Positions 1 through 7,257 of a stretch of 10,508 bases of DNA are shown piece by piece; position 1 is the first letter of the stretch; every line of letters starts with the position of its first letter. The stretch covers positions 1 to 10,508 of the forward strand of contig WLWR01000038.1 in the NCBI GenBank assembly GCA_012103495.1, read 5' to 3'. Source of the stretch: Legionellales bacterium. Its GTDB lineage: Bacteria; Pseudomonadota; Gammaproteobacteria; WLWR01. Made by a program: the position numbers and the translations under genes. The notes below the pieces were generated by a model. It saw only the letters and a list, made by a program, of their open reading frames with translations, had not been told where the DNA came from and did no database searches.

Positions 1-710
1 AGCAATTAAAGAAATTGGGCCAAAGTTTTTATACCCACTTGCTGCAATCGATTGTGGAAAATATTAAATTGCGTTTTATGTCACTGCGACAAGTCAAACA
101 AGCGGCCGAAATCAAAGGTCATGAACAAGCGATTCAATTGTATGAAAGTCAAAAATCTGGGTTGTTAATTCTGACAGGACATTTTGGTAATTGGGAGTTT
201 GCACCGCTGGCAGGTATTTTAAATTTTGATCAATACCAGGGGAAATTTTTTTTCATCCGCCGCTTATTAAAAATTAAATGGCTGGAAAAATTATTGTTTC
301 GGCGGTATTACAAATTTGGTTTGGGAGTTATTCCCAGCCGTGGTTCGATGAATCAAGTGTGTGATGAGCTGGATGCCGGCAATTCAATTATTTTTGTTAT
401 GGATCAACACGCAGTGGTGGAAAATAAAGATGGCATTAGGGTGGATTTTTTTGGTAAGCCAGCCGGCACTTATCGCAGTTTAGCTACTATTGCTCGTTAT
501 ACCGGTGCACCAGTGGTCCCCGCAGCTTGCTATCGCAAAGCCGATGGTAAGCATGTATTGCATTTTTTAGATCCCATTCCTTGGCAAGAGGCACAGACTG
601 CCCAAGCGGAAATTTATCAGAATACGCTGGCTTACAATCAAGCTTTGGAAAATATTATTTTGGCGCATCCAGAGCAGTGGATGTGGCTACACAATCGATG
701 GAAGTTATGA
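1..710 (+). CDS. Lipid A biosynthesis acyltransferase (LpxL/HtrB-LpxM family), 5' end cut by window edge
   Basis: Inner-membrane enzyme family that moves an acyl chain from acyl-ACP onto the Kdo-lipid A precursor, giving the secondary acyl chains of LPS. The frame is open to the left edge (first whole codon at 3), so the TTG at 15 is not a credible start. About 235 residues are visible against roughly 300 in E. coli LpxL, so the N-terminal membrane anchor and some 60-70 residues are missing. The family's HX4(D/E) catalytic motif is seen as HFGNWE (His at 180-182). Further family hallmarks are the MDQH segment near 400, DFFGKPAGT near 445-470 (acceptor/Arg-rich region following), and the closing PEQWMWLHNRWK. 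The stop (708-710) shares its last base with the uvrA ATG, so the two are probably cotranscribed. I cannot tell LpxL, LpxM and LpxP apart from this part, hence no symbol. Confidence 0.92.
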   Translation, partial: QLKKLGQSFYTHLLQSIVENIKLRFMSLRQVKQAAEIKGHEQAIQLYESQKSGLLILTGHFGNWEFAPLAGILNFDQYQGKFFFIRRLLKIKWLEKLLFRRYYKFGLGVIPSRGSMNQVCDELDAGNSIIFVMDQHAVVENKDGIRVDFFGKPAGTYRSLATIARYTGAPVVPAACYRKADGKHVLHFLDPIPWQEAQTAQAEIYQNTLAYNQALENIILAHPEQWMWLHNRWKL

Positions 711-3577
711 TGAATACCATTCAAATTCGCGGGGCAAAAACCCACAATTTAAAAAGCATTGATGTTGATTTACCTCGTGATCGATTGATTGTGATCACCG
801 GACTGTCTGGTTCTGGTAAATCATCGTTGGCATTTGATACTTTGTATGCCGAAGGACAACGCCGCTATGTGGAGTCGTTGTCGGCGTATGCTCGTCAATT
901 TTTATCGATGATGGAGAAACCGGATGTGGAACACATTGAAGGATTGTCTCCAGCGATTTCAATTGAGCAAAAAGCTACGTCGCACAATCCACGTTCGACA
1001 GTGGGTACCATCACAGAAATTTACGATTATTTGCGGCTGTTGTATGCCCGAGCCGGTGAACCACGTTGTCCGCATCATGCTTTGCCATTGCATGCGCAAA
1101 TTGTTCAACAAATGGTAGACAAGGTATTAGCCTTGCCGCAAGGCACGAAGTTAATGTTATTGGCACCGGTGGTCAAAGAGCGTAAAGGCGAGCATGTGCA
1201 ATTGATGCAAACATTGCTGAGTCAAGGGTTTGTCCGTGCGCGCATTGACGGTGAGATTTGTGAATTGGATGATCCACCTAAATTAGCGTTACGCAAAAAA
1301 CATACGATCGAAGTGGTGGTGGATCGTTTTAAAATTAGAGACGATTTGACCTCGCGATTGAGTGAATCGTTTGAAACCGCTCTGCAATTAACCGAAGGTA
1401 TTGCCAGTGTTGCTTTTATGGATGATGAGGCACAACCTGAATTATTATTTTCTGAAAATTTTGCCTGTCCAGAGTGTGGTTATAGCATCACCGAGTTGGC
1501 GCCACGGTTGTTTTCATTTAACAATCCAATGGGGGCGTGTCCAGAATGTGATGGACTGTGGATCAATCAGTTTTTTGATCCGGCAAAAGTGGTCCACAAT
1601 CCTCAGTTGAGTTTGGCCGGTGGTGCAATTCGAGGTTGGGATCGACGGAATTTATATTACTTTAGTATGTTGTCTTCTTTGGCAGAGCACTACCAAGTGG
1701 ACATTGAGCAACCGTTTGTCCAATTGCCGGAATCTTTTCAGCAAATATTGCTGCACGGCAGTGGAAAACAAAAAATTGATTTTCATTATCACAGCGCTAA
1801 AGGCAGTGTATACAATAAATGCCATACATTTGAAGGGGTGTTGCCTAACATGGCGCGCCGGTATCGTGAAACCGATTCTAATGTGGTACGTGAAGAATTA
1901 GCGAAATATTTATCGTCGCAACCTTGCAGTGTGTGTCAGGGTGAGCGCTTGCGTGAGGAAGCTCGGCATGTGTTTGTTGAAGCATTGAATTTGCCAGCGA
2001 TTACCGCTTTATCGATTGAAGACGCATTGGCTTTTTTCCAAACGCTGCAGTTGCCCGGTCAGCGTGGCAAGATCGTAGCCAAGATTAAACAGGAAATCAC
2101 CGAGCGTTTGCAATTTTTAGTGAATGTGGGTTTGGATTATTTAACCTTAGCTCGCAGTGCTGAAACATTGTCGGGTGGTGAAGCGCAACGTATTCGATTG
2201 GCCAGTCAAATTGGCTCAGGATTGGTTGGCGTGATGTATATTTTGGATGAGCCATCAATTGGTTTGCACCAACGTGATAATGATCGATTGTTAGCGACGT
2301 TGACGCGGTTGCGAGATTTAGGCAACACCGTGATTGTGGTGGAGCATGATGAAGACGCAATTTTAGCCGCTGATTATGTGGTGGATATGGGACCAGGAGC
2401 GGGTGTGCATGGTGGTGAAATTGTCGCTCAAGGAACACCGGCTGTGATCATGAAAGATTCAAATTCTCTAACCGGACAATATTTATCGGGTCAGCAAACC
2501 ATTGCTACCCCTTTGCAACGTAAACTCGTCAATCAGGATCGATTGTTAATATTAACCGGAGTGCAATGCAATAATTTGCGTCAAGTGACCTTGGAAGTGC
2601 CGGTGGGATTGATGACGTGTGTGACGGGAGTGTCCGGTTCTGGGAAATCGAGTTTGATCAATGATACGTTGTATCCTATTTGTGCCGCCGAATTAAACCG
2701 AGCAACGCAAATAAATGCTGGACGTTATCAACAGATCACAGGGTTGGAATTTTTTGACAAAGTCATCGATATTGATCAAAGTCCGATCGGACGTACGCCG
2801 CGATCCAATCCTGCTACTTACACAGGATTGTTTACCCCGATTCGTGAACTGTTTGCCGCTACGGCTGAATCGCGTGCTCGTGGCTATGCGCCTGGGCGAT
2901 TTAGTTTTAATGTCAAAGGAGGGCGATGTGAAGCGTGTCAAGGGGATGGGTTGATCAAAGTGGAAATGCACTTCTTACCAGATATTTACGTGCATTGCGA
3001 TCAATGTAAAGGTAAACGTTACAATGCTGAAACATTGTCGATCACATACAAAGGCAAAAATATTCACGAAGTGCTCAATATGACGGTTGAGGAAGGGCGT
3101 GAATTTTTTGATGTCATTCCGGTAATAGCGCGCAAATTGCAAACATTGCTGGATGTGGGATTGGGTTACATTCATTTGGGGCAAAGTGCAACGACATTGT
3201 CTGGTGGTGAAGCCCAGCGCATTAAGTTGGCGCGTGAATTATCTAAGCGAGGTACCGGGCAAACGTTGTATTTGTTGGATGAGCCCACCACTGGTTTGCA
3301 TTTTCATGATATTAAACAATTGCTTGTCGTGTTGCATCGCTTGCGTGATCAAGGTAATACCATTGTGATTATTGAACATAATTTGGATGTCATTAAAACG
3401 GCTGATTGGATTGTGGATTTGGGTCCACAAGGCGGTAGTAAAGGAGGTAAAATCATTGCTCAGGGAACACCAGAGCAAGTGGCTCAACATCCTACTTCTT
3501 ACACGGGACATTATTTGAAAGCTGTCTTGAATAAAAAAACCACGCCAGCGAACAAGAAAACAGTTGTTTCAGATTGA
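710..3577 (+). CDS. uvrA: UvrABC excinuclease subunit A (DNA damage recognition ATPase)
   Basis: Cytoplasmic ABC-type ATPase dimer that scans DNA for bulky lesions and loads UvrB in nucleotide excision repair. It has 955 residues (E. coli UvrA has 940) and is collinear with it. Walker A 1 is at residues 31-38 (GLSGSGKS). Zinc module 1 uses C253/C256 and C277/C280. ABC signature 1 is at 487-491 and Walker B 1 at 511-515 (ILDEP). Walker A 2 is at 640-647 (GVSGSGKS), the C-terminal zinc finger is C740/C743 and C763/C766, signature 2 is at 830-834, and Walker B 2 at 855-859. I chose ATG 710 over the adjacent ATG 707 and the longer open frame from 581: GGAAG at 700-704 sits 5 nt before 710, and the protein then begins MNTIQIRGAKTHNL like known UvrA. 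The start overlaps the acyltransferase stop (TGATG). Residue W284 follows CDGL, where I expect Gly, and H762 replaces the usual Pro before C763. No SOS box can be placed because the gene lies inside an operon. Confidence 0.99.
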   Translation: MNTIQIRGAKTHNLKSIDVDLPRDRLIVITGLSGSGKSSLAFDTLYAEGQRRYVESLSAYARQFLSMMEKPDVEHIEGLSPAISIEQKATSHNPRSTVGTITEIYDYLRLLYARAGEPRCPHHALPLHAQIVQQMVDKVLALPQGTKLMLLAPVVKERKGEHVQLMQTLLSQGFVRARIDGEICELDDPPKLALRKKHTIEVVVDRFKIRDDLTSRLSESFETALQLTEGIASVAFMDDEAQPELLFSENFACPECGYSITELAPRLFSFNNPMGACPECDGLWINQFFDPAKVVHNPQLSLAGGAIRGWDRRNLYYFSMLSSLAEHYQVDIEQPFVQLPESFQQILLHGSGKQKIDFHYHSAKGSVYNKCHTFEGVLPNMARRYRETDSNVVREELAKYLSSQPCSVCQGERLREEARHVFVEALNLPAITALSIEDALAFFQTLQLPGQRGKIVAKIKQEITERLQFLVNVGLDYLTLARSAETLSGGEAQRIRLASQIGSGLVGVMYILDEPSIGLHQRDNDRLLATLTRLRDLGNTVIVVEHDEDAILAADYVVDMGPGAGVHGGEIVAQGTPAVIMKDSNSLTGQYLSGQQTIATPLQRKLVNQDRLLILTGVQCNNLRQVTLEVPVGLMTCVTGVSGSGKSSLINDTLYPICAAELNRATQINAGRYQQITGLEFFDKVIDIDQSPIGRTPRSNPATYTGLFTPIRELFAATAESRARGYAPGRFSFNVKGGRCEACQGDGLIKVEMHFLPDIYVHCDQCKGKRYNAETLSITYKGKNIHEVLNMTVEEGREFFDVIPVIARKLQTLLDVGLGYIHLGQSATTLSGGEAQRIKLARELSKRGTGQTLYLLDEPTTGLHFHDIKQLLVVLHRLRDQGNTIVIIEHNLDVIKTADWIVDLGPQGGSKGGKIIAQGTPEQVAQHPTSYTGHYLKAVLNKKTTPANKKTVVSD

Positions 3578-3578
3578 C

Positions 3579-3642
3579 TTCTCAACTAGGGTCCTCAGAG
3601 TAGCATGGTTGACAGGGTCTAATTGAGAACAGAGATTTTTTT
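3579..3642 (+). terminator. Possible terminator hairpin after uvrA
   Basis: TTCTCAACTAG (3579-3589) pairs with CTAATTGAGAA (3619-3629) with one mismatch, and a run of seven T follows at 3636-3642. It starts 2 nt after the uvrA stop, which fits a 3' end. The 29-nt loop and the 6-nt gap before the T run are untypical of a strong intrinsic terminator. The loop also carries a second copy of AGGGTC (3588-3593 and 3614-3619), so it may be only a repeat remnant. Confidence 0.4.
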
Positions 3643-3662
3643 AATGGTTTCTGCGGGGTGCT

Positions 3663-3694
3663 TCAGACGCTACTATAATCCCGATCAGACGCTA
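3663..3694. repeat. Short direct repeat TCAGACGCTA, two copies
   Basis: TCAGACGCTA occurs at 3663-3672 and again at 3685-3694, with a 22-bp period. It lies in the gene-poor stretch between uvrA and the ATPase stump. A TACTATAATC stretch between the copies resembles a -10 box, but I find no matching -35. Two copies this short could be chance or a scar of rearrangement. Confidence 0.4.
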
Positions 3695-3736
3695 ATATGA
3701 AATAAGTTTGTCATTATCAACGATATTCAATGAGTA

Positions 3737-3904
3737 ATGAAGGCGAGTGCTACATTGATCAACAAAGATTTTATCGGATTGCAACGATTCAAAAACATTG
3801 CAGGGAATCGTTTTAAATTAGGCGTGTTATTGTATGATGGTGATCATACAATGGCATTTGCTGATGGTTTATTTATCGTGCCCATCAGTGCTTTGTGGTC
3901 TTGA
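3737..3904 (+). pseudogene. C-terminal stump of a DUF4143/AAA-type ATPase gene
   Basis: Reads as a 55-codon frame from ATG 3737 to TGA 3902-3904. The peptide starts MKASATLINKDFIGLQ, continues with G-RFKLGVLLYDGD, and ends FIVPISALWS. From family knowledge this matches the extreme C-terminus of the large bacterial/archaeal AAA ATPases with a DUF4143 (PDDEXK-like) tail, where V-KAS, DF-GL, G--F--GV-LY-GD and a terminal P---LW are conserved. Those proteins are about 400 residues long, and here everything before the KAS motif is gone. Upstream in frame there is a stop at 3731-3733 and nothing recognisable. No ribosome binding site precedes the ATG, so I read it as a decayed remnant and not an active small gene. 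Its last 20 bases overlap the 3' end of the cyclase gene on the other strand. No database search was possible, so the family call rests on recalled motif spacing. Confidence 0.7.
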
Positions 3905-5006
3905 TGGAGGGTGAAACAGGAATGCTGGATTTTATTAAATTTAATTTGGGAGTCGACACGGGATTGACTGAATAAATTGCCGTTTCAGTTTGCTTGCCCT
4001 TGAATAGACTGCGGGATAAAAAGTCGATTGTGTATTCAGATGTCGGTTGCAATAGTTGATATAAATCTTCGGAAATGACTAATTCTTGATGCAAACGGTT
4101 GCCTTCGGCAATGATGCGTGCACAGGTATTTAAGACATCACCAGCGTAAATAATCTTGCGTTTGTAAACACCAACTTCACCAACCAGTGCTATGCCTACA
4201 TGCCCACCGCCACGAAAAATCGGAACGAAACCATACGTTTTTTGATAAAAAGGCGTGCGTTTCTCAATGGCTTGTTTCATAAGTTTGAAGCAAGCCAAGC
4301 ATTGATACGCATTAGCTGATTTATTTTTGGGCCAGCTAATAATCACTTCATCACCCACGTATTCATAAATTTCACCATGGGTGCGTGCGATGGGTGCGGC
4401 AATGTCAGCGAAATAAGAACGTAAAAAAGCATGGAAATGAGTATTTCCTAATTGTTCAGCAATGCTAGTTGACGACTTTAAGTCAACAAATAAAAAGATG
4501 CGTTCTTCCTCTTTAGGATGATAATAGCGCCCCATAAAATAATTAAATAAAGTTTTTTTGCCTAACAATCCAGTGCTGACGGCAAACAATTGACTGAGGA
4601 TAAGAAAAATAAAACTGATTAATAGCAGCAATCCGTAATGCTGATTAAATAACCAACCGATGGTCGCATAATAAGCACTAAGCAGAGATGTTTCTTGTTG
4701 GAATAAAAATTGATCGACCAAATCCAACAAGCCAACTGCGATGAGCAACGCCAAGGTGATCACGATGGCATACAGAATTAACCGCACAACAAACACAACC
4801 AATAGTGGTAAGGTATTCAATTTAGAATACATGAGATAATAACTGGTCAAGCCAGTAAGAACCGCGACACTGATCCCCATGCCGACACATAGAACAATTT
4901 GATAGGTTTCAGCGATAGGAAGAAAGAGTGCATAAAACAAACCTAAGGCACTGCCAATAAGCATACGAGTTAGTAAGAGGCTAATGATAGACGTTGTATA
5001 GGTCAT
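3885..5006 (-). CDS. Membrane-anchored class III adenylate/guanylate cyclase
   Basis: Predicted to make a cyclic nucleotide from NTP at the cytoplasmic face of the inner membrane. It has 373 residues. Hydrophobic segments at about 10-30, 36-58, 66-97 and 123-146 give four or so membrane passes. The cyclase homology domain spans roughly 168-345. Metal-binding aspartates are D175 (FVDLKSST) and D219 (YVGDEVI), and the transition-state Asn and Arg are N293 and R297 in GDVLNTCAR. The usual adenine-selecting Lys and Asp/Thr positions appear to be I263 and I287, so ATP versus GTP preference cannot be read. This resembles a subfamily with a GDVLNT motif and an N-terminal membrane domain. The start at ATG 5006 has GAGA about 8 nt upstream. 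The gene is divergent from the phosphodiesterase lipoprotein. Its C-terminal tail (IKTTKH) is read antisense to the neighbouring ATPase stump, so the tail may be secondarily acquired. Confidence 0.87.
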   Translation of the reverse strand: MTYTTSIISLLLTRMLIGSALGLFYALFLPIAETYQIVLCVGMGISVAVLTGLTSYYLMYSKLNTLPLLVVFVVRLILYAIVITLALLIAVGLLDLVDQFLFQQETSLLSAYYATIGWLFNQHYGLLLLISFIFLILSQLFAVSTGLLGKKTLFNYFMGRYYHPKEEERIFLFVDLKSSTSIAEQLGNTHFHAFLRSYFADIAAPIARTHGEIYEYVGDEVIISWPKNKSANAYQCLACFKLMKQAIEKRTPFYQKTYGFVPIFRGGGHVGIALVGEVGVYKRKIIYAGDVLNTCARIIAEGNRLHQELVISEDLYQLLQPTSEYTIDFLSRSLFKGKQTETAIYSVNPVSTPKLNLIKSSIPVSPSIKTTKH

Positions 5007-5063
5007 CAGGTATTCTCAAATTTGTCCAAGTCGCTGACAAAGATAGCAATGAAAAGGTTTGTT

Positions 5064-5092
5064 ATGATAGCATTATTATTGATGATTGCTAA
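5064..5092 (-). promoter_or_regulatory. Candidate sigma-70 promoter for the cyclase gene
   Basis: On the minus strand, TTAGCA (5092-5087) and TATCAT (5069-5064) are separated by exactly 17 bp. A TGC directly before the second box makes an extended -10. It lies about 60 bp before the cyclase ATG, in the 168-bp divergent region 5007-5174. I see no equally good promoter for the plus-strand gene there. Confidence 0.5.
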
Positions 5093-5174
5093 TTTTTTGC
5101 GTGTGATTCTTTAAATTTGCTGAATGGGCACCAATGGTGGAAAATAAATTGTAAATAACCTAAGGAATGATTGC

Positions 5175-6545
5175 ATGCGTTTCATGTTTATAATGTTTCT
5201 GATTTTGATGGTAGGGATGGGTTGCCAAACGGATCATACCTCTGTGCAAGATGGACCGCCCTTGTTAGTTGTTGTATCCGTGGATGGATTAAATCCACAG
5301 GACCTTGATATAGCCCAACAGCAAGGGTTTGACTTGCCTCATCTGACTTCGTTTATCGAACAAGGCAGTTATGCGACAGGGGTAGTGGGTGTAATTCCAA
5401 CCGTTACTTATCCATCTCATGCCACATTGATAACGGGTGTGTTGCCAGCAGAACACGGCATTTTAGCCAATAAAATGTTTAATCCACAAGCCAAGCGTGA
5501 TAATGCTTGGTATTGGTTTTCGGAAGATTTGCAAGTCCCCACGTTATTGGATGTTGCCAAACAAGCTGGACGACGCACGGCAAATGTACAATGGCCGGTA
5601 ACGGTTGGTGCGGATATTGATTACAACATTCCGGCATATTGGCGATTTGATGATGCCAATGACGTTAAGATCATGCGAGTTATAACAACACCGCAATTGC
5701 TCAATGAACTGGAACAAGCATTGGGGACGTTGATCTTGGATCAGTCTATTGAACAAACGCAAGAGCGATTCAACATCGCCAAGTATTTACTCACGAATAA
5801 AACCATTGATGTAATGCTCATTCATTTACCCGTTTATGATTCGCAAACCCATCAATACGGTCATGGTGATTTGCAAGCGCTGGCTACTTTGGCTGAATTG
5901 GATCAATCCATGGGTGTGTTGGAAGCGTTGTTGGAAACAATAACCGATGGTCACTATGTGTTGGCCATTGTATCTGATCATGGTTTTTACAATGCCAATG
6001 TGACGGTTCATTTGAATGCGTTATTGTATCAAGCCGGCTTGATTGAATTGGATGATCAAGGACGGGTGAGTCACTGGGATGCGTTTGCTTGGGGGCATGG
6101 GGGAGGGAGCACTATTATGTTGGCACAACCGGATGACCCCGTGTTGACCAAGCGGGTAGAAGATTATTTAACCGAGTTGGCTAACAATAAAATGTTTGGA
6201 ATTGCAACAGTGTTAACCGCTGATGAACTTAGTCGAATGGGAGGGGTACAGACTGGGTTTTATGTGGAGGCAGAACCTGGTTATCGATTCAGTGATGGAT
6301 TGGATACGATGCAAGCCATTGAGCCGCTGCCACAAGTCAAAGGTGAGCATGGGCAATTACCATCGCGTCCGGCAATGTATTCTAGTTTCTTGTTAAAAGG
6401 TGAGGGAATTCCTGTTGGCCAATCACTGGGAGTGATCAATATTTTGGATATTGCCCCCACGCTAGCGGGTATTTTACAATTGGATTGGCAGACTCAAGGA
6501 CAGGATGTATTGGCTGATAAGCATACGTGGGTGAAGCAAAAGTGA
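5175..6545 (+). CDS. Lipoprotein nucleotide pyrophosphatase/phosphodiesterase (alkaline phosphatase superfamily)
   Basis: Predicted envelope enzyme that hydrolyses phosphodiester or pyrophosphate bonds, of the bacterial ectonucleotide pyrophosphatase/phosphodiesterase (NPP) type. It has 456 residues. A hydrophobic leader at 1-16 ends in VGMG before C17, which fits a loose lipobox, so the mature protein is probably lipid-anchored. The two-metal site of the family is complete: D37 (VSVDGL), nucleophile T78 (PTVTYPSH), D222 and H226 (VYDSQTH), D268 and H269 (VSDHGF), and H392 (GEHGQLP). The expected substrate-binding and cap segment lies between about 90 and 215. AAGGA at 5162-5166 is 8 nt before ATG 5175, supporting this start. 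It is divergent from the cyclase. A link between the two, such as nucleotide scavenging, is only a guess. The exact substrate (nucleotides, lipid headgroups or others) cannot be read from the motifs. Confidence 0.88.
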   Translation: MRFMFIMFLILMVGMGCQTDHTSVQDGPPLLVVVSVDGLNPQDLDIAQQQGFDLPHLTSFIEQGSYATGVVGVIPTVTYPSHATLITGVLPAEHGILANKMFNPQAKRDNAWYWFSEDLQVPTLLDVAKQAGRRTANVQWPVTVGADIDYNIPAYWRFDDANDVKIMRVITTPQLLNELEQALGTLILDQSIEQTQERFNIAKYLLTNKTIDVMLIHLPVYDSQTHQYGHGDLQALATLAELDQSMGVLEALLETITDGHYVLAIVSDHGFYNANVTVHLNALLYQAGLIELDDQGRVSHWDAFAWGHGGGSTIMLAQPDDPVLTKRVEDYLTELANNKMFGIATVLTADELSRMGGVQTGFYVEAEPGYRFSDGLDTMQAIEPLPQVKGEHGQLPSRPAMYSSFLLKGEGIPVGQSLGVINILDIAPTLAGILQLDWQTQGQDVLADKHTWVKQK

Positions 6546-6550
6546 TGGAG

Positions 6551-6585
6551 CTTGCGACGGTTTTTTTTGAAAAAATCTTCGCAAG
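6551..6585. terminator. Inverted repeat just after the phosphodiesterase gene
   Basis: CTTGCGA (6551-6557) and TCGCAAG (6579-6585) pair perfectly. Inside the loop, T-runs (6561-6568) can pair with A-runs (6570-6575), giving a long A/T-rich stem. It begins 5 nt after the stop codon at 6545, as a 3'-end structure would. No T-run follows the repeat on either strand, so it may be an mRNA-stabilising hairpin and not an intrinsic terminator. Confidence 0.4.
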
Positions 6586-6609
6586 ATGGTGTTCACTACA
6601 CGCTTAAAA

Positions 6610-6640
6610 TTCGCATCTTCAAGTACGATGGGTATATACT
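6610..6640 (+). promoter_or_regulatory. Weak candidate promoter for lemA-htpX
   Basis: TTCGCA (6610-6615) is followed after 17 bp by TATATA (6633-6638). An alternative -10, TATACT, lies at 6635-6640. Both sit about 40 bp before the lemA start. The match to the -35 consensus is only four of six bases. Confidence 0.35.
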
Positions 6641-6676
6641 TAGGCAACATTAATCTTGATTGAATAAGAGGTGGGT

Positions 6677-7255
6677 ATGAGTACTACAATTGTGATTTTA
6701 ATTGGCATTGTAATTTTGTTGGCTATTTATTTTGTAACTGTTTACAACAAATTAATCAAACAAATTGAAGCAGTGCACAACAATGAACGTCAAATTGACG
6801 TGCAATTAGATCGTCGATTTAAAGTATTTGAATCATTGATCGAGACGGTTAAAAAATACATGGACTATGAGAAAACGACCTTGAAAGATGTGGTTGCTTT
6901 GCGTAATCAATCGCAAAAAGCGCATAAACAAGGAGATGAAAAAACTCGGTTTGCCGCTGAAGATGCTATTTCCAAAATTGCCTCCAATATTAACTTAGTA
7001 TTTGAACAATACCCTGATTTGAAAGCCAGTCAAAATGCATTGCAGTTGCAAGAAGAAGTGGTCAATACGGAAAATAGATTGGCATTTGCTAAGCAAGCAT
7101 TTAACGATAGTATCGAAACTTACAATGCAACCAAGAAATCATTTTTTGAATCTATGGTGGTAGGTGTTGTGCCTAAATTGAATGAAGAGTTTGCTTATTG
7201 GCAACTGAGTGAAACGGCTATCGCTGAACAAGAAGCCAAAACCGTTAAATTCTAG
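6677..7255 (+). CDS. lemA: LemA family membrane protein
   Basis: A small membrane protein of unclear biochemical role, often encoded beside M48 proteases. It has 192 residues from ATG 6677. One membrane helix at residues 4-22 is followed by a short YNKLI stretch and a helical cytoplasmic or periplasmic bundle. Family signatures seen are QIDVQLDRR with ETVKKYMDYEK, YPDLKASQN near 113-121, the LQEEVV-TENRLAFA helix, and AFNDSIETYN. I chose ATG 6677 over GTG 6671 because AGAGG (6667-6671) sits 5 nt before the ATG and would overlap the GTG. The stop TAG (7253-7255) overlaps or abuts the htpX start, which implies translational coupling. The C-terminus FAYWQLSE follows the usual aromatic end of the family and then adds a short charged tail. 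Confidence 0.9.
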   Translation: MSTTIVILIGIVILLAIYFVTVYNKLIKQIEAVHNNERQIDVQLDRRFKVFESLIETVKKYMDYEKTTLKDVVALRNQSQKAHKQGDEKTRFAAEDAISKIASNINLVFEQYPDLKASQNALQLQEEVVNTENRLAFAKQAFNDSIETYNATKKSFFESMVVGVVPKLNEEFAYWQLSETAIAEQEAKTVKF

Positions 7256-7257
7256 TG

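Noticed and set aside
581..706. Upstream extension of the uvrA reading frame
   Set aside because: It overlaps the acyltransferase coding sequence in another frame, adds residues unlike any UvrA, and ATG 710 has a well-spaced GGAAG.
2097..2438. Minus-strand frames inside uvrA (also 2693-2971, 2975-3184, 3239-3511)
   Set aside because: They are antisense to strongly conserved uvrA codons and show no family motif.
3609..3642. Promoter from the perfect TTGACA at 3609-3614
   Set aside because: No acceptable -10 box lies 16-18 bp downstream, and the bases belong to the post-uvrA hairpin loop.
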